Position numbers and translations under genes: made by a program
Assembly (NCBI GenBank): GCA_030018575.1
Contig: JASEIA010000045.1
Span: 1-11,602 of the forward strand
Source of the DNA: Nanobdellota archaeon
GTDB lineage: Archaea; Nanobdellota; Nanobdellia; SCGC-AAA011-G17; GW2011-AR17
Reading direction: 5' to 3'
DNA: 11,602 nt
Shown: positions 5,863-11,602 of the stretch, one piece after another
Position numbering within the stretch: the first letter of the stretch is position 1
Layout of the letters: every line of letters begins with the position of its first letter
The notes under the pieces: generated by a model
Told to the model about the DNA's origin: nothing
The model's database searches: none
The model's input: only the letters and a program-made list of their open reading frames with translations

Positions 5863-6191
5863 CTTGCCCCCACTGCTATCTTCTCTGCAATAATCTGCCT
5901 TGTCTTTGATTTAGTTGCTGCCCAATAAAACTCCCTGAACCTTGCCACAACCTGATTCTTGTTATTAAGCCTATAAAGCTTTGCCTTGCCGACTTCTCGC
6001 GTCATTGCAACTATCTTGCTGCTTTCAAGCGTCGGCCAAAAGAGCTTCAGCGTGGAATAGCCGATTCCTGCCTCTCTTGCAATGTCTGTCATGCTGTAGT
6101 CAAACTCCTCGTGTATTACAAGGAAGTCCATAACCCTAAGCAAGGGGCTATCACCGAATATTCTTAAGAATGTTGATAATCTCTCTGCCAT
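5859..6191 (-). CDS. winged-helix transcriptional regulator
   Basis: A 110-aa protein with a single winged-helix DNA-binding domain. Helix 1 is LLRVMDFLVIHEEFDYS (about 17-33), followed by the helix-turn-helix MTDIAREAGIGYSTLKLFWPTLESSKI (about 34-60), where GYSTLKLFWPTL is the likely recognition helix. The wing is MTREVGKAKLYRLN (about 63-76), and a C-terminal helix (about 80-108) may dimerise. This layout is common among small archaeal ArsR/MarR-like regulators; the ligand is unknown. A TATA box on the minus strand (6214-6222) about 25 bp upstream makes it probably leaderless. A perfect 7-bp inverted repeat overlaps that box, which suggests self-repression. The stop overlaps the start of the small membrane protein. 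Confidence 0.8.
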   Translation of the reverse strand: MAERLSTFLRIFGDSPLLRVMDFLVIHEEFDYSMTDIAREAGIGYSTLKLFWPTLESSKIVAMTREVGKAKLYRLNNKNQVVARFREFYWAATKSKTRQIIAEKIAVGAR

Positions 6192-6213
6192 AACAAGAAT
6201 AAATGAAGGCAGC

Positions 6214-6234
6214 TATATAAATGTTTCCATTTAT
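6214..6234 (-). promoter_or_regulatory. TATA box overlapped by a palindromic operator candidate
   Basis: On the minus strand ATTTATATA (6214-6222) is the TATA box of the winged-helix gene. Overlapping it, ATAAATG (6217-6223) and CATTTAT (6228-6234) are perfect inverted repeats around TTTC. A dimeric winged-helix protein bound here would block TBP/TFB, so autoregulation is plausible but inferred. Confidence 0.55.
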
Positions 6235-6343
6235 GGCTTTTATAAGCTATTAATAGTAATTTGTTGGAAACCTTCCGGAAATGCTGAAAATTTTGCGGAA
6301 AATCGCGGGAAAGGCTTATGAACAGCAAATGTAATGCAAGAGC

Positions 6344-6576
6344 ATGCAAAAATTAGGAGAAGAGGATTATTTGAAGATAAGAAAAACAATAGTGAGAAAG
6401 CTCTATGCAAAGAGGGCTTTCAGTCAGGAATACCTCCTCATTTGGCAGGCTATGTAAAGGTTGTTCTTGATGATTTGGTAAAGGAAGGTATTGTGCTTTA
6501 TTACGGCAAGACAAAGCACGGCGACGCGTATCAATTGAATATTGCCAGATTAAAAGATATAGAGGATATGCTCTAA
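6344..6576 (+). pseudogene. small HTH-like gene broken by a frameshift
   Basis: Two halves of one protein lie in different frames. From ATG 6344 the frame reads MQKLGEEDYLKIRKTIVRKL then YAKRAF (to about 6420), highly charged and helical, but hits TAA shortly afterwards. From about 6420 another frame reads SGIPPHLAGYVKVVLDDLVK then EGIVLYYGKTKHGDAYQLNI and ends LKDIEDML at 6576. The second half looks like the end of a winged helix, with recognition helix and a YYGKTKHGDAYQL wing. Together they would form one HTH-type protein of about 77 aa. The join needs a -1 shift, or a deletion that is not a multiple of three. No classic slippery heptamer is present, so a mutation or sequencing error is more likely than programmed shifting. 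The in-frame start at 6334 gives an implausible N-terminus. Confidence 0.55.
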
Positions 6577-6663
6577 ACAGCAAACATTATAAGCATTGCT
6601 ATTCTCACTTTTATCTATGGCTTTCAAATATTGATTTGAGAGCTTTTGAATGAGCGGAGCGAA

Positions 6664-8124
6664 ATGAAAATGGACTGGAAAGAGGTTGTGGATTATTATT
6701 CCAGGATGGAAATACAAAAGGCAATACTCCTGAGCGCAAAAGACAGGGAAGTCGCGGTAAGGGTGGGAGACTCATTTGCAAAAAGGCCTGACATTCTCCA
6801 GTTTCCAGGCGATGTGAAGGACTGGGCAAGAAAAGGAGCTACTTCATTCCATATCTCAGAGGAAAGATGGAAAGACCCAATGTCCTTGGAGACAGGGCTT
6901 GTCAAGAAGCAGATGGATGCCCTGAGGATTGGCTGGGACTTGGTTATTGATATAGATACTCCTTCATGGAAGTATGCAAAACGAGCAGCCTATTATGTGG
7001 TTGAGGCATTGAAATTTCATAATATTGAGCGTATAAGTGTAAAATTTTCCGGTAATAAAGGATGGCATATCTGTGTTCCTTTTGAAGCTTTTCCCGATGA
7101 AGTTAATAGTATGAATATTAAAGACTTATTTCCTGATGCGCCTAAATTTATTATAGAATATCTAAAATATATGATTAAGCCCTTTTTAAGAGATGAGATG
7201 ATAAAAAATCCAAGTATTTTTGAAGAAATGAAACAAATTGGAAAAAAATTTAAACAAGAAAGTTTAACTTCCAGACCTGAAAATTTACCCATTCCTAACA
7301 AGGGATTTGGTGGCATTGTTGGCGGAAGTTATGCTGGCGTTAATATTCTTAAAAATGCAGAAGAGCCATCAAAAATTATTCTTCCAATTATAGACCCATT
7401 TGAAATATTGGAATTAGATATTATTCTTGTTTCAAGCAGGCACATGTTCAGGGCGCCTTATTCCCTGCATGAGAAAAGCGGGCTTGTATCCATTCCGATA
7501 AATCCTGATGAAATACTTTTCTTTGACAAGAACAAGGCAAAGCCCGCCAATGTAAAGGCTGACATGAAATTCATACTACGGGAGACTGCAAAGCCGAACG
7601 AGGCTTCTTCATTGATAATGCAGGCATTTGACTGGTATAAGAAATCAAAAAAGGAAGTGAGGCAGGAGGAAGACACGAACACAAGGCTGAAAAATTCAAA
7701 GTATGACAATGAGCTGCCCAAAGAGAAGATTTCTGAAGAGTTCTTTCCCCCCTGCATGAAGAAGATTCTTGAGGGAAAGCTGGATGACGGCAAGAAGCGT
7801 GCATTGTTCCTTTTGCTTAAGTTCCTGATACACACAGGCTGGAGCTGGGCTGACATTGAGGCAAAGCTTATTGAATGGAACAAGACGCATTCTACTCCTC
7901 TTAGGGATAATTACATACAGGAGCAGATAACGTGGCACAAGAAGCAGAAGGCAGTTGTTTTGCCGCCAAACTGCGACAAGCAGGAGTATTACAAGGAATT
8001 GCAGTTCTGCGCGCCTCTTCCATTATGCTCAAAGATAAGGAATCCTGTGAATTTCGCGAAGATTAATGCGAAAAAATACCGCCTTCCTGAAGGAATAAGG
8101 AGGAAAAATGCTAAGAATGAGTAA
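6664..8124 (+). CDS. priSL: single-chain archaeal DNA primase (PriS fused to PriL C-terminal Fe-S domain)
   Basis: A 486-aa replicative primase that makes the primers for DNA synthesis. The PriS-like catalytic part spans about 1-330. It has the metal-binding DID (96-98), the nucleotide-binding SGNKGWH (129-135), a probable third catalytic Asp244 (IIDPFE), RH (259-260) and RAPYSLHEKSGL (263-274). A charged linker (about 328-358) leads to a PriL-CTD-like part with four cysteines, C364, C437, C449 and C455, plus the NPVNF segment, consistent with a 4Fe-4S cluster. The PriL N-terminal domain is absent, as in the fused primases known from Nanoarchaeum and other DPANN. The start is ATG 6664 or 6670, behind GGAG (6656-6659); a TTG at 6646 is less likely. 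The middle third (about 7010-7430) is strikingly AT-rich compared with both ends. The end overlaps the next gene by 17 nt. Confidence 0.88.
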   Translation: MKMDWKEVVDYYSRMEIQKAILLSAKDREVAVRVGDSFAKRPDILQFPGDVKDWARKGATSFHISEERWKDPMSLETGLVKKQMDALRIGWDLVIDIDTPSWKYAKRAAYYVVEALKFHNIERISVKFSGNKGWHICVPFEAFPDEVNSMNIKDLFPDAPKFIIEYLKYMIKPFLRDEMIKNPSIFEEMKQIGKKFKQESLTSRPENLPIPNKGFGGIVGGSYAGVNILKNAEEPSKIILPIIDPFEILELDIILVSSRHMFRAPYSLHEKSGLVSIPINPDEILFFDKNKAKPANVKADMKFILRETAKPNEASSLIMQAFDWYKKSKKEVRQEEDTNTRLKNSKYDNELPKEKISEEFFPPCMKKILEGKLDDGKKRALFLLLKFLIHTGWSWADIEAKLIEWNKTHSTPLRDNYIQEQITWHKKQKAVVLPPNCDKQEYYKELQFCAPLPLCSKIRNPVNFAKINAKKYRLPEGIRRKNAKNE

Positions 8125-8776
8125 AGGACAAATGTATACCTTTGTCACACACACTTTTAATGTAATTAAAGGCAAGTGTGAACATTCGTGTAGTTACTGT
8201 TATATGAAGCGATTTCCACAGAAAGACCTGCATTTTGATGAGAAAGAGCTTAAAACTGATTTAGGCACTAATAATTACATATTTGTAGGCAGTTCTACCG
8301 ATATGTTTGCAGAAAATGTGTCTTCTGAATGGATTAAGAGGGTATTAGAATACTGCTTTAAGTTTAACAACCGTTATTTATTCCAATCAAAGAATCCATT
8401 AAGGTTTCAGGAATTTTTAACCCATTTTGTAGGTAAAGATGTAGTCTTGGCTACCACTATTGAAACAGATAAAGAGGACATTAAGCTGTCAAATGCTCCT
8501 CCGTATTATTCACGGGCATTTGCAATGCGGAATATTAAAGATTGTGGATATAATACTATGATTACCATAGAGCCAATAGTTGATTTTAACGAAGAACTAT
8601 TTACCGAGCTTATCTCTTTTGCCAAGCCGACATACATAGCAATCGGCTCAGATAGTGGCAATAACCTCCTTCCTGAACCCGGCAAAGACAAAGTATTAGC
8701 ATTACTAGATAAACTTAAAGATATAGTTCCTAAAGAAAACTTAAAGATAAAGGATAATCTAAGGAGGATATTGTGA
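8108..8776 (+). CDS. DUF5131-like (phage Gp37/Gp68 family) radical-SAM protein
   Basis: A 222-aa protein with the radical-SAM signature C24-x3-C28-x2-C31 (KCEHSCSYCYMKRF), expected to bind a 4Fe-4S cluster and cleave S-adenosylmethionine. Further blocks GSSTDMFAENV (61-71), FQSKNP (92-97), TTIETD (116-121), ITIEPIVDF (152-160) and IAIGSDSG (177-184) match the TIM-barrel pattern of the phage Gp37/Gp68 (DUF5131) family, whose substrate is not known to me. Family members are frequent in phages, plasmids and mobile islands. ATG 8108 has AAGGAGG (8097-8103) 4 nt upstream; ATG 8117 (MSKGQMYTFVTHTFN) is also plausible and matches typical family starts. It overlaps the primase end and is the first gene of an AT-rich six-gene cassette with two DNA methyltransferases. 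Confidence 0.8.
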   Translation: MLRMSKGQMYTFVTHTFNVIKGKCEHSCSYCYMKRFPQKDLHFDEKELKTDLGTNNYIFVGSSTDMFAENVSSEWIKRVLEYCFKFNNRYLFQSKNPLRFQEFLTHFVGKDVVLATTIETDKEDIKLSNAPPYYSRAFAMRNIKDCGYNTMITIEPIVDFNEELFTELISFAKPTYIAIGSDSGNNLLPEPGKDKVLALLDKLKDIVPKENLKIKDNLRRIL

Positions 8777-8904
8777 AAAAGACAGAAAAGAGGCATTTGC
8801 GTGGCATTTGTAAGAACTGCGGTATAGAAATATGGCTAAAAGACAGTCAGAGGATAGAAAAGCCGCTTTGCGAATGTTGCGGAGGAATGGTGTATGACAA
8901 TTAA
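8773..8904 (+). CDS. 43-aa zinc-ribbon protein
   Basis: A small frame starting at GTG (8773-8775), which overlaps the TGA of the radical-SAM gene, with AAGGAGG (8761-8767) 5 nt upstream. The protein has CKNCG near residues 13-17 and CECCGG at about 33-38, a Cys-pair arrangement that should bind one zinc ion. Between them is a charged segment (IEIWLKDSQRIEKPL). Function unknown; such mini zinc ribbons in viral operons often bind nucleic acid or proteins. Its end overlaps the next gene by 11 nt, so it is translated as part of the cassette. The strong Shine-Dalgarno site and tight overlaps argue that it is a real gene. Confidence 0.75.
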   Translation: MKKTEKRHLRGICKNCGIEIWLKDSQRIEKPLCECCGGMVYDN

Positions 8905-9160
8905 GGTAACTAAATCCGAACTTAATCGGGTGTTCCTTATTGGAAAGAATACTGTAAGGATTAGGCGTATCAAGGATTATCCTCCAGATAGGGCTGGAAT
9001 AAAGATTAAGGGCGAAAGGGGATACAGGTGTGAGCTTTTTTTTAACAAGCTCTATGATAACATAACCTGCTCTTATAAGTTTGGTAAAAACAAATGTTCC
9101 TGCCTTGCCCCTTGTCCATTGATACATAAAATGAAATTGCATAAATTGGTTAAAAAATAA
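8894..9160 (+). CDS. 88-aa hypothetical protein of the methyltransferase cassette
   Basis: I do not recognise this protein. It is basic, with beta-strand-like segments in the first half (MTIKVTKSELNRVFLIGKNT, VRIRRIKDYPP) and four cysteines in the second half (C46, C59, C68, C70 region and C74 in KCSCLAPCPLIHK), which could bind metal. It has no signal peptide or membrane helix. The start at ATG 8894 has GGAGG (8881-8885) 8 nt upstream and overlaps the zinc-ribbon gene by 11 nt. It ends 26 nt before the first methyltransferase. Its place between two zinc-ribbon/radical-SAM genes and a methyltransferase suggests a shared process, which is inference. Confidence 0.65.
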   Translation: MTIKVTKSELNRVFLIGKNTVRIRRIKDYPPDRAGIKIKGERGYRCELFFNKLYDNITCSYKFGKNKCSCLAPCPLIHKMKLHKLVKK

Positions 9161-9186
9161 GGAAAAGATATTATAAGGAGATTATT

Positions 9187-10479
9187 ATGAAAGAACTACC
9201 TCTAAATCAGATATTGCAAGGAGACGCTTTGAGCGTGTTAAAGGGCTTTCCTGACGATTGTATAGACTGCTGTATAACATCGCCGCCTTATTATGCTCTT
9301 AGGCAATATGGAACTAATCCTTTAATTTTTGGTGGAAGTAAAGAGTGTAACCATGAATTTAACATAAAAGAAATAAAAGACCCTATGGATAGAGGAGGTA
9401 ACGGAGACCATGACAGAGAAGGAGGGCTTTCAGGCACTAAAATAGATTATGAAAATTATCGGATAGGTTATTGTAAGAAATGCAATGCCTGGCAAGGACA
9501 GATGGGTTTAGAGCCAACACCGCAGGAATATATAAATCATATTGTAGAAATTGTAAATGAGTGTATGAGGGTGTTAAAGCCGACTGGTGTTATGTTCCTT
9601 AATCTTGGCGACAGTTATGGTAGCCACAGAAGCGGTAAAGATGCAGATTTAGATAAAGACAATGAAGATAGGGTTAATTCAATGGTAATAAGAAATGCGC
9701 CTTTAAAAGCTGTTAAATCTAAATGGTTTAAAGAAAAGCAGAAGCTCTTAATACCTCACAGGATAGCCATAGCATTACAGGAACTCGGCTTTTGGATTCG
9801 TGACGACATTACATGGGCTAAGAAAATTTTAATATACCCTGATAAAGAAAGTATAGGCAGTACGATGCCCTTTCCATGTAAAGATAAGCTCCTTCCTGCC
9901 ACCGAGTACATCTTTCAAATAACCAAGAGTCCTAAATATTACTTTGATTTGAGCCAAGTCAAGACAAGAATAAAGCAATCTACAATAGAACGAGCTTCCA
10001 AACCAATATCCTCTACTTATACAAACCAATTAGAGAATAATCCTTATGTAAGCCAGAAAGGTATGGATGCTTACTATAAAAGGTTAAATAATGGTTTTGT
10101 AAGCATTGATGAAGAAAGGCGGATTAAGATTAGAGAAGATATAACTCAAAATAAAAAGAGTTTTGATAATTTAATAGAAGCAAACCCTACTAATGCTATT
10201 ATGTTCAAAAGAATGAACCAACACAGCAAGAAAGAGATACAAGAGCATTTTGCATCGTTTCCTTTATCTTTGGCAGAATTTTTCATTAAAATCGGGGTCC
10301 CTTTAAATGGCGTTGTTTTGGACCCGTTTATAGGAAGTGGCACCGTTGGCATAGCGGCTTTACAGAATGGAAGAAGGTTTATTGGCATAGAATTGTCAGA
10401 AAAGTTCATAAACCTAGCGAATAGAAGATTAAAGCCCTATTTAGAGCAAAAGAGGATAGGAGAAGAGAATGAAATGTAA
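9187..10479 (+). CDS. DNA methyltransferase, SPPY type (N4-cytosine or N6-adenine)
   Basis: A 430-aa SAM-dependent DNA methyltransferase with the catalytic motif before the SAM-binding motif (beta-type order). Motif IV is T31-SPPYY36, a form common in N4-cytosine enzymes. The SAM-binding motif is DPFIGSGTVG (379-388), followed by RRFIGIEL (396-403), and an FxxFPLSLAEFFIKIG block lies at 355-370. A Cys-pair insertion, C96-KKC99 followed by AWQGQMGLEPTPQEYINHIV, is typical of a subgroup common in phages and mobile elements. Residues 255-350 are a variable region, the probable target-recognition part. The length is normal. AAGGAG (9175-9180) supports ATG 9187. No restriction endonuclease is adjacent, so it may be a stand-alone protective methyltransferase. 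AT-rich like the rest of the cassette. Confidence 0.9.
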   Translation: MKELPLNQILQGDALSVLKGFPDDCIDCCITSPPYYALRQYGTNPLIFGGSKECNHEFNIKEIKDPMDRGGNGDHDREGGLSGTKIDYENYRIGYCKKCNAWQGQMGLEPTPQEYINHIVEIVNECMRVLKPTGVMFLNLGDSYGSHRSGKDADLDKDNEDRVNSMVIRNAPLKAVKSKWFKEKQKLLIPHRIAIALQELGFWIRDDITWAKKILIYPDKESIGSTMPFPCKDKLLPATEYIFQITKSPKYYFDLSQVKTRIKQSTIERASKPISSTYTNQLENNPYVSQKGMDAYYKRLNNGFVSIDEERRIKIREDITQNKKSFDNLIEANPTNAIMFKRMNQHSKKEIQEHFASFPLSLAEFFIKIGVPLNGVVLDPFIGSGTVGIAALQNGRRFIGIELSEKFINLANRRLKPYLEQKRIGEENEM

Positions 10480-10612
10480 ACATTGTGGCAAAGATGTAGA
10501 GGAAGGTTTGAATAATAACGAAGATTCAGAAGGAAATCTCTATTGCTATGATTGCAAAACTAAAATAGAATGTATAGCTGGCGATTTTGAGATTGATGAT
10601 GAATGGAGTTAA
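10469..10612 (+). CDS. 47-aa zinc-ribbon protein
   Basis: A frame from ATG 10469 that overlaps the end of the first methyltransferase by 11 nt, with GGAG (10459-10462) 6 nt upstream. It begins MKCKHCGKDVEEGLNNNEDS and contains CKHCG (3-7) and CYDCK (about 26-30), two Cys pairs forming a zinc ribbon, plus one more Cys, then an acidic tail (AGDFEIDDEWS). The acidic tail could mimic DNA or bind a basic partner; this is only a guess. It ends 3 nt before the next methyltransferase and sits exactly between the two methyltransferase genes, so it may assist them. Confidence 0.75.
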   Translation: MKCKHCGKDVEEGLNNNEDSEGNLYCYDCKTKIECIAGDFEIDDEWS

Positions 10613-10615
10613 AAT

Positions 10616-11536
10616 ATGGAAATAGCGGAATGGAAGGAAGCTGGAAAGCCATTGAATACTATTGTGAACTGCGAATGTCTTAAAGGAATGAGGCAGATGG
10701 CTGATAATTCTGTTGATACGATTATTACTGACCCTCCTTATAACATCTCTAAATTAAACGATAATAGAAGTAAATTAAATAGCCCAATAATTCGTAGAGA
10801 AAGTCCCCTTAAATACGATTTTGGGGAATGGGATAATTTAAGTAGAACTGAATTTTTAGACTTTACAAAGTCATGGCTTAAAGAGTGTTGTCGTGTTTTA
10901 AAAGAAGGTGGGACTATTATCTCTTTTTTTAATAAAGAGGATATAAGCTTTCTCGGTTGGGAAGCAAAAGATTTAGGTATAAGAACTCGGAGTATAATAT
11001 CTTGGCATAAAACAAATCCAGTCCCATCTTTTAGAAAAGTTAATTATCTTTCTGCCTGTGAATTTTTATGGGTTGGAAGCAAAGGAGAAAAGGCTTGGAC
11101 TTTTAATTTCAAACAGCAAAAGGAAATGCACAACTTCTTTGAAACCCCCAATAGTTCAAGTTATGGAGAAACAGAGCATCCTACTGAAAAGCCATTAAAG
11201 CTTCTTAAACATTTAATAGAAATACATACTAATGAAAACGATATAGTGCTTGACCCCTTTATGGGTTCTGGAACAACAGCAGTAGCGTGTATTCAAACAG
11301 GAAGGCAATATATTGGCTTTGAATTAAGTGAGGATTATTGTAAGATGAGTGAAGCGAGGATAAAAGCCACGCAACCGCCTTTAAAACAGGAGTATGGCTC
11401 AATGTCCACAGGCGTTGATTCGGGCTGTTCCATCCCTATCTTTTTCAAGCCGTGTCCTTTCAGTGAAGGCGGTTGTGTCCATTTTTATCTCCTGTATTCT
11501 CCCAATGTAATCGCTTCCTGCTCTGCTTTGATTTGA
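10616..11536 (+). CDS. DNA methyltransferase, DPPY type (probably N6-adenine), with abnormal C-terminal tail
   Basis: A SAM-dependent DNA methyltransferase with motif IV D39-PPYNI (typical of N6-adenine enzymes), the conserved HPTEKP (188-193) and the SAM-binding DPFMGSGTT (213-221) followed by RQYIGFELSEDY. The motif order is beta-type. A normal family member would end around residue 250-260 (after SEARIKATQPPLKQ). Here the frame continues for some 45 residues of Cys/Ser/Phe-rich sequence that does not look like a folded domain. Its TGA (11534-11536) lies inside the first CRISPR repeat. So the original stop has probably been lost through a rearrangement near 11385-11400. GGAG at 10605-10608 supports ATG 10616. 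The catalytic core is complete, so it may be active. Confidence 0.85.
   Translation: MEIAEWKEAGKPLNTIVNCECLKGMRQMADNSVDTIITDPPYNISKLNDNRSKLNSPIIRRESPLKYDFGEWDNLSRTEFLDFTKSWLKECCRVLKEGGTIISFFNKEDISFLGWEAKDLGIRTRSIISWHKTNPVPSFRKVNYLSACEFLWVGSKGEKAWTFNFKQQKEMHNFFETPNSSSYGETEHPTEKPLKLLKHLIEIHTNENDIVLDPFMGSGTTAVACIQTGRQYIGFELSEDYCKMSEARIKATQPPLKQEYGSMSTGVDSGCSIPIFFKPCPFSEGGCVHFYLLYSPNVIASCSALI
11372..11475. repeat. 10-bp inverted repeat around the methyltransferase 3' end
   Basis: CAACCGCCTT (11372-11381) and AAGGCGGTTG (11466-11475) are perfect inverted copies with 84 nt between them. A second inverted pair, ACAGGAG (11386-11392) and CTCCTGT (11489-11495), lies in an order that cannot nest with the first. 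They bracket the stretch where the methyltransferase frame turns into an abnormal tail, so they could mark a small rearrangement or the edge of a mobile segment. The loop is too large for a terminator. Confidence 0.35.
11400..11530 (+). other. presumed CRISPR leader side / methyltransferase tail region
   Basis: This stretch lies between the conserved end of the methyltransferase and the first CRISPR repeat. Given the repeat orientation it is where the leader should be, but it is not AT-rich as leaders usually are; on the + strand it is pyrimidine-rich. One repeat-plus-spacer unit upstream (11466-11495) shows no repeat, so the array does not extend left. No promoter stands out. Confidence 0.35.
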
Positions 11537-11602
11537 ATTGGACTAATATAGGATTGAAACCATTTAGAGCAAATGCAAGTAAAAAAAGATGCGTCATTTG
11601 AA
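11531..11602 (+). CRISPR. start of a CRISPR array (one full repeat, one 35-nt spacer, start of second repeat)
   Basis: A 30-nt unit at 11531-11560 begins ATTTGAATTGGAC and ends TATAGGATTGAAAC. Length and the terminal ATTGAAAC are typical of archaeal and thermophile type I (I-A/I-B) and III repeats; processed crRNAs would carry AUUGAAAC as the 5' handle. It is followed by 35 nt of unrelated sequence (11561-11595) and then by ATTTGAA (11596-11602), the exact first 7 nt of the repeat, cut by the window end. Repeat orientation implies transcription on the + strand with the leader on the left. No cas gene is in the window. With only one full repeat visible, confirmation depends on the sequence beyond 11602. 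Confidence 0.8.

Noticed and set aside
6334..6343. ATG 6334 as the start of an intact 80-aa protein
   Set aside because: The N-terminal half in this frame looks random, while the frame from 6344 gives a plausible helical N-terminus; a frameshifted gene explains both.
11485..11601. Minus-strand open frame reaching the window edge, followed by a 27-codon frame (11399-11482) with a Shine-Dalgarno-like AGGAGA
   Set aside because: It could be the end of a minus-strand gene, but it crosses the CRISPR repeat and spacer and is short enough to be open by chance. It is the main alternative to the CRISPR reading.
1..11602. tRNA, rRNA or transposase/integrase genes
   Set aside because: None seen on either strand by reading for tRNA arms and typical motifs; a covariance-model search could still find a divergent RNA.

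Overview
The window looks like chromosomal DNA of a DPANN-type archaeon (Woesearchaeota/Pacearchaeota-like is my best guess). The evidence is gene content: ribosomal proteins L34e and L14e, prefoldin alpha, a DUF106/EMC3-type Oxa1-superfamily membrane protein, a single-chain PriS-PriL DNA primase and a GRRRxGKT archaeal ATPase. Several genes have a TATA box about 25 bp before the start codon, which suggests leaderless transcripts. The species assignment is inference.

Left part (1-4098, + strand): the end of a TrmB-like regulator is coupled by ATGA overlap to an MFS transporter. Next come the DUF106/EMC3 insertase-like gene and a 381-bp gap that holds a possible 43-aa minus-strand gene, a 33-bp imperfect palindrome, a hairpin plus T-run and the promoter of the next operon. 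That operon is L34e, L14e, prefoldin alpha and a cyclophilin with a lipoprotein signal, all with clear Shine-Dalgarno sites.

Middle part (4042-6576): an ATPase/DUF234 gene on the minus strand lies between two 96-bp imperfect direct repeats. Each repeat holds the last 18 codons of the cyclophilin, a GGCGCC plus T6 terminator, and the end of the convergent membrane-protein gene. The two cyclophilin tails differ only at synonymous sites, so this looks like an insertion that duplicated, or brought along, the convergent junction. A minus-strand pair follows (winged-helix regulator and two-helix membrane protein) with a palindromic operator candidate at its promoter. After it is a small HTH-like gene that appears broken by a frameshift.

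Right part (6664-11602, + strand): the fused primase has an AT-rich central block (about 7010-7430) that differs sharply in base composition from both ends of the same gene. It is followed by a tight AT-rich cassette of six genes: a DUF5131-like (phage Gp37/Gp68) radical-SAM protein, a 43-aa zinc ribbon, an 88-aa unknown, a SPPY-type DNA methyltransferase, a 47-aa zinc-ribbon protein and a DPPY-type DNA methyltransferase. The cassette looks acquired from a virus or plasmid. The last methyltransferase reading frame runs on past its normal end and stops inside what I read as the first repeat of a CRISPR array (30-bp repeat, 35-bp spacer, start of a second repeat) that continues beyond the window.

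The observations most worth following are the CRISPR array abutting the methyltransferase/radical-SAM cassette, the ATPase insertion between duplicated gene tails, and the mosaic primase.
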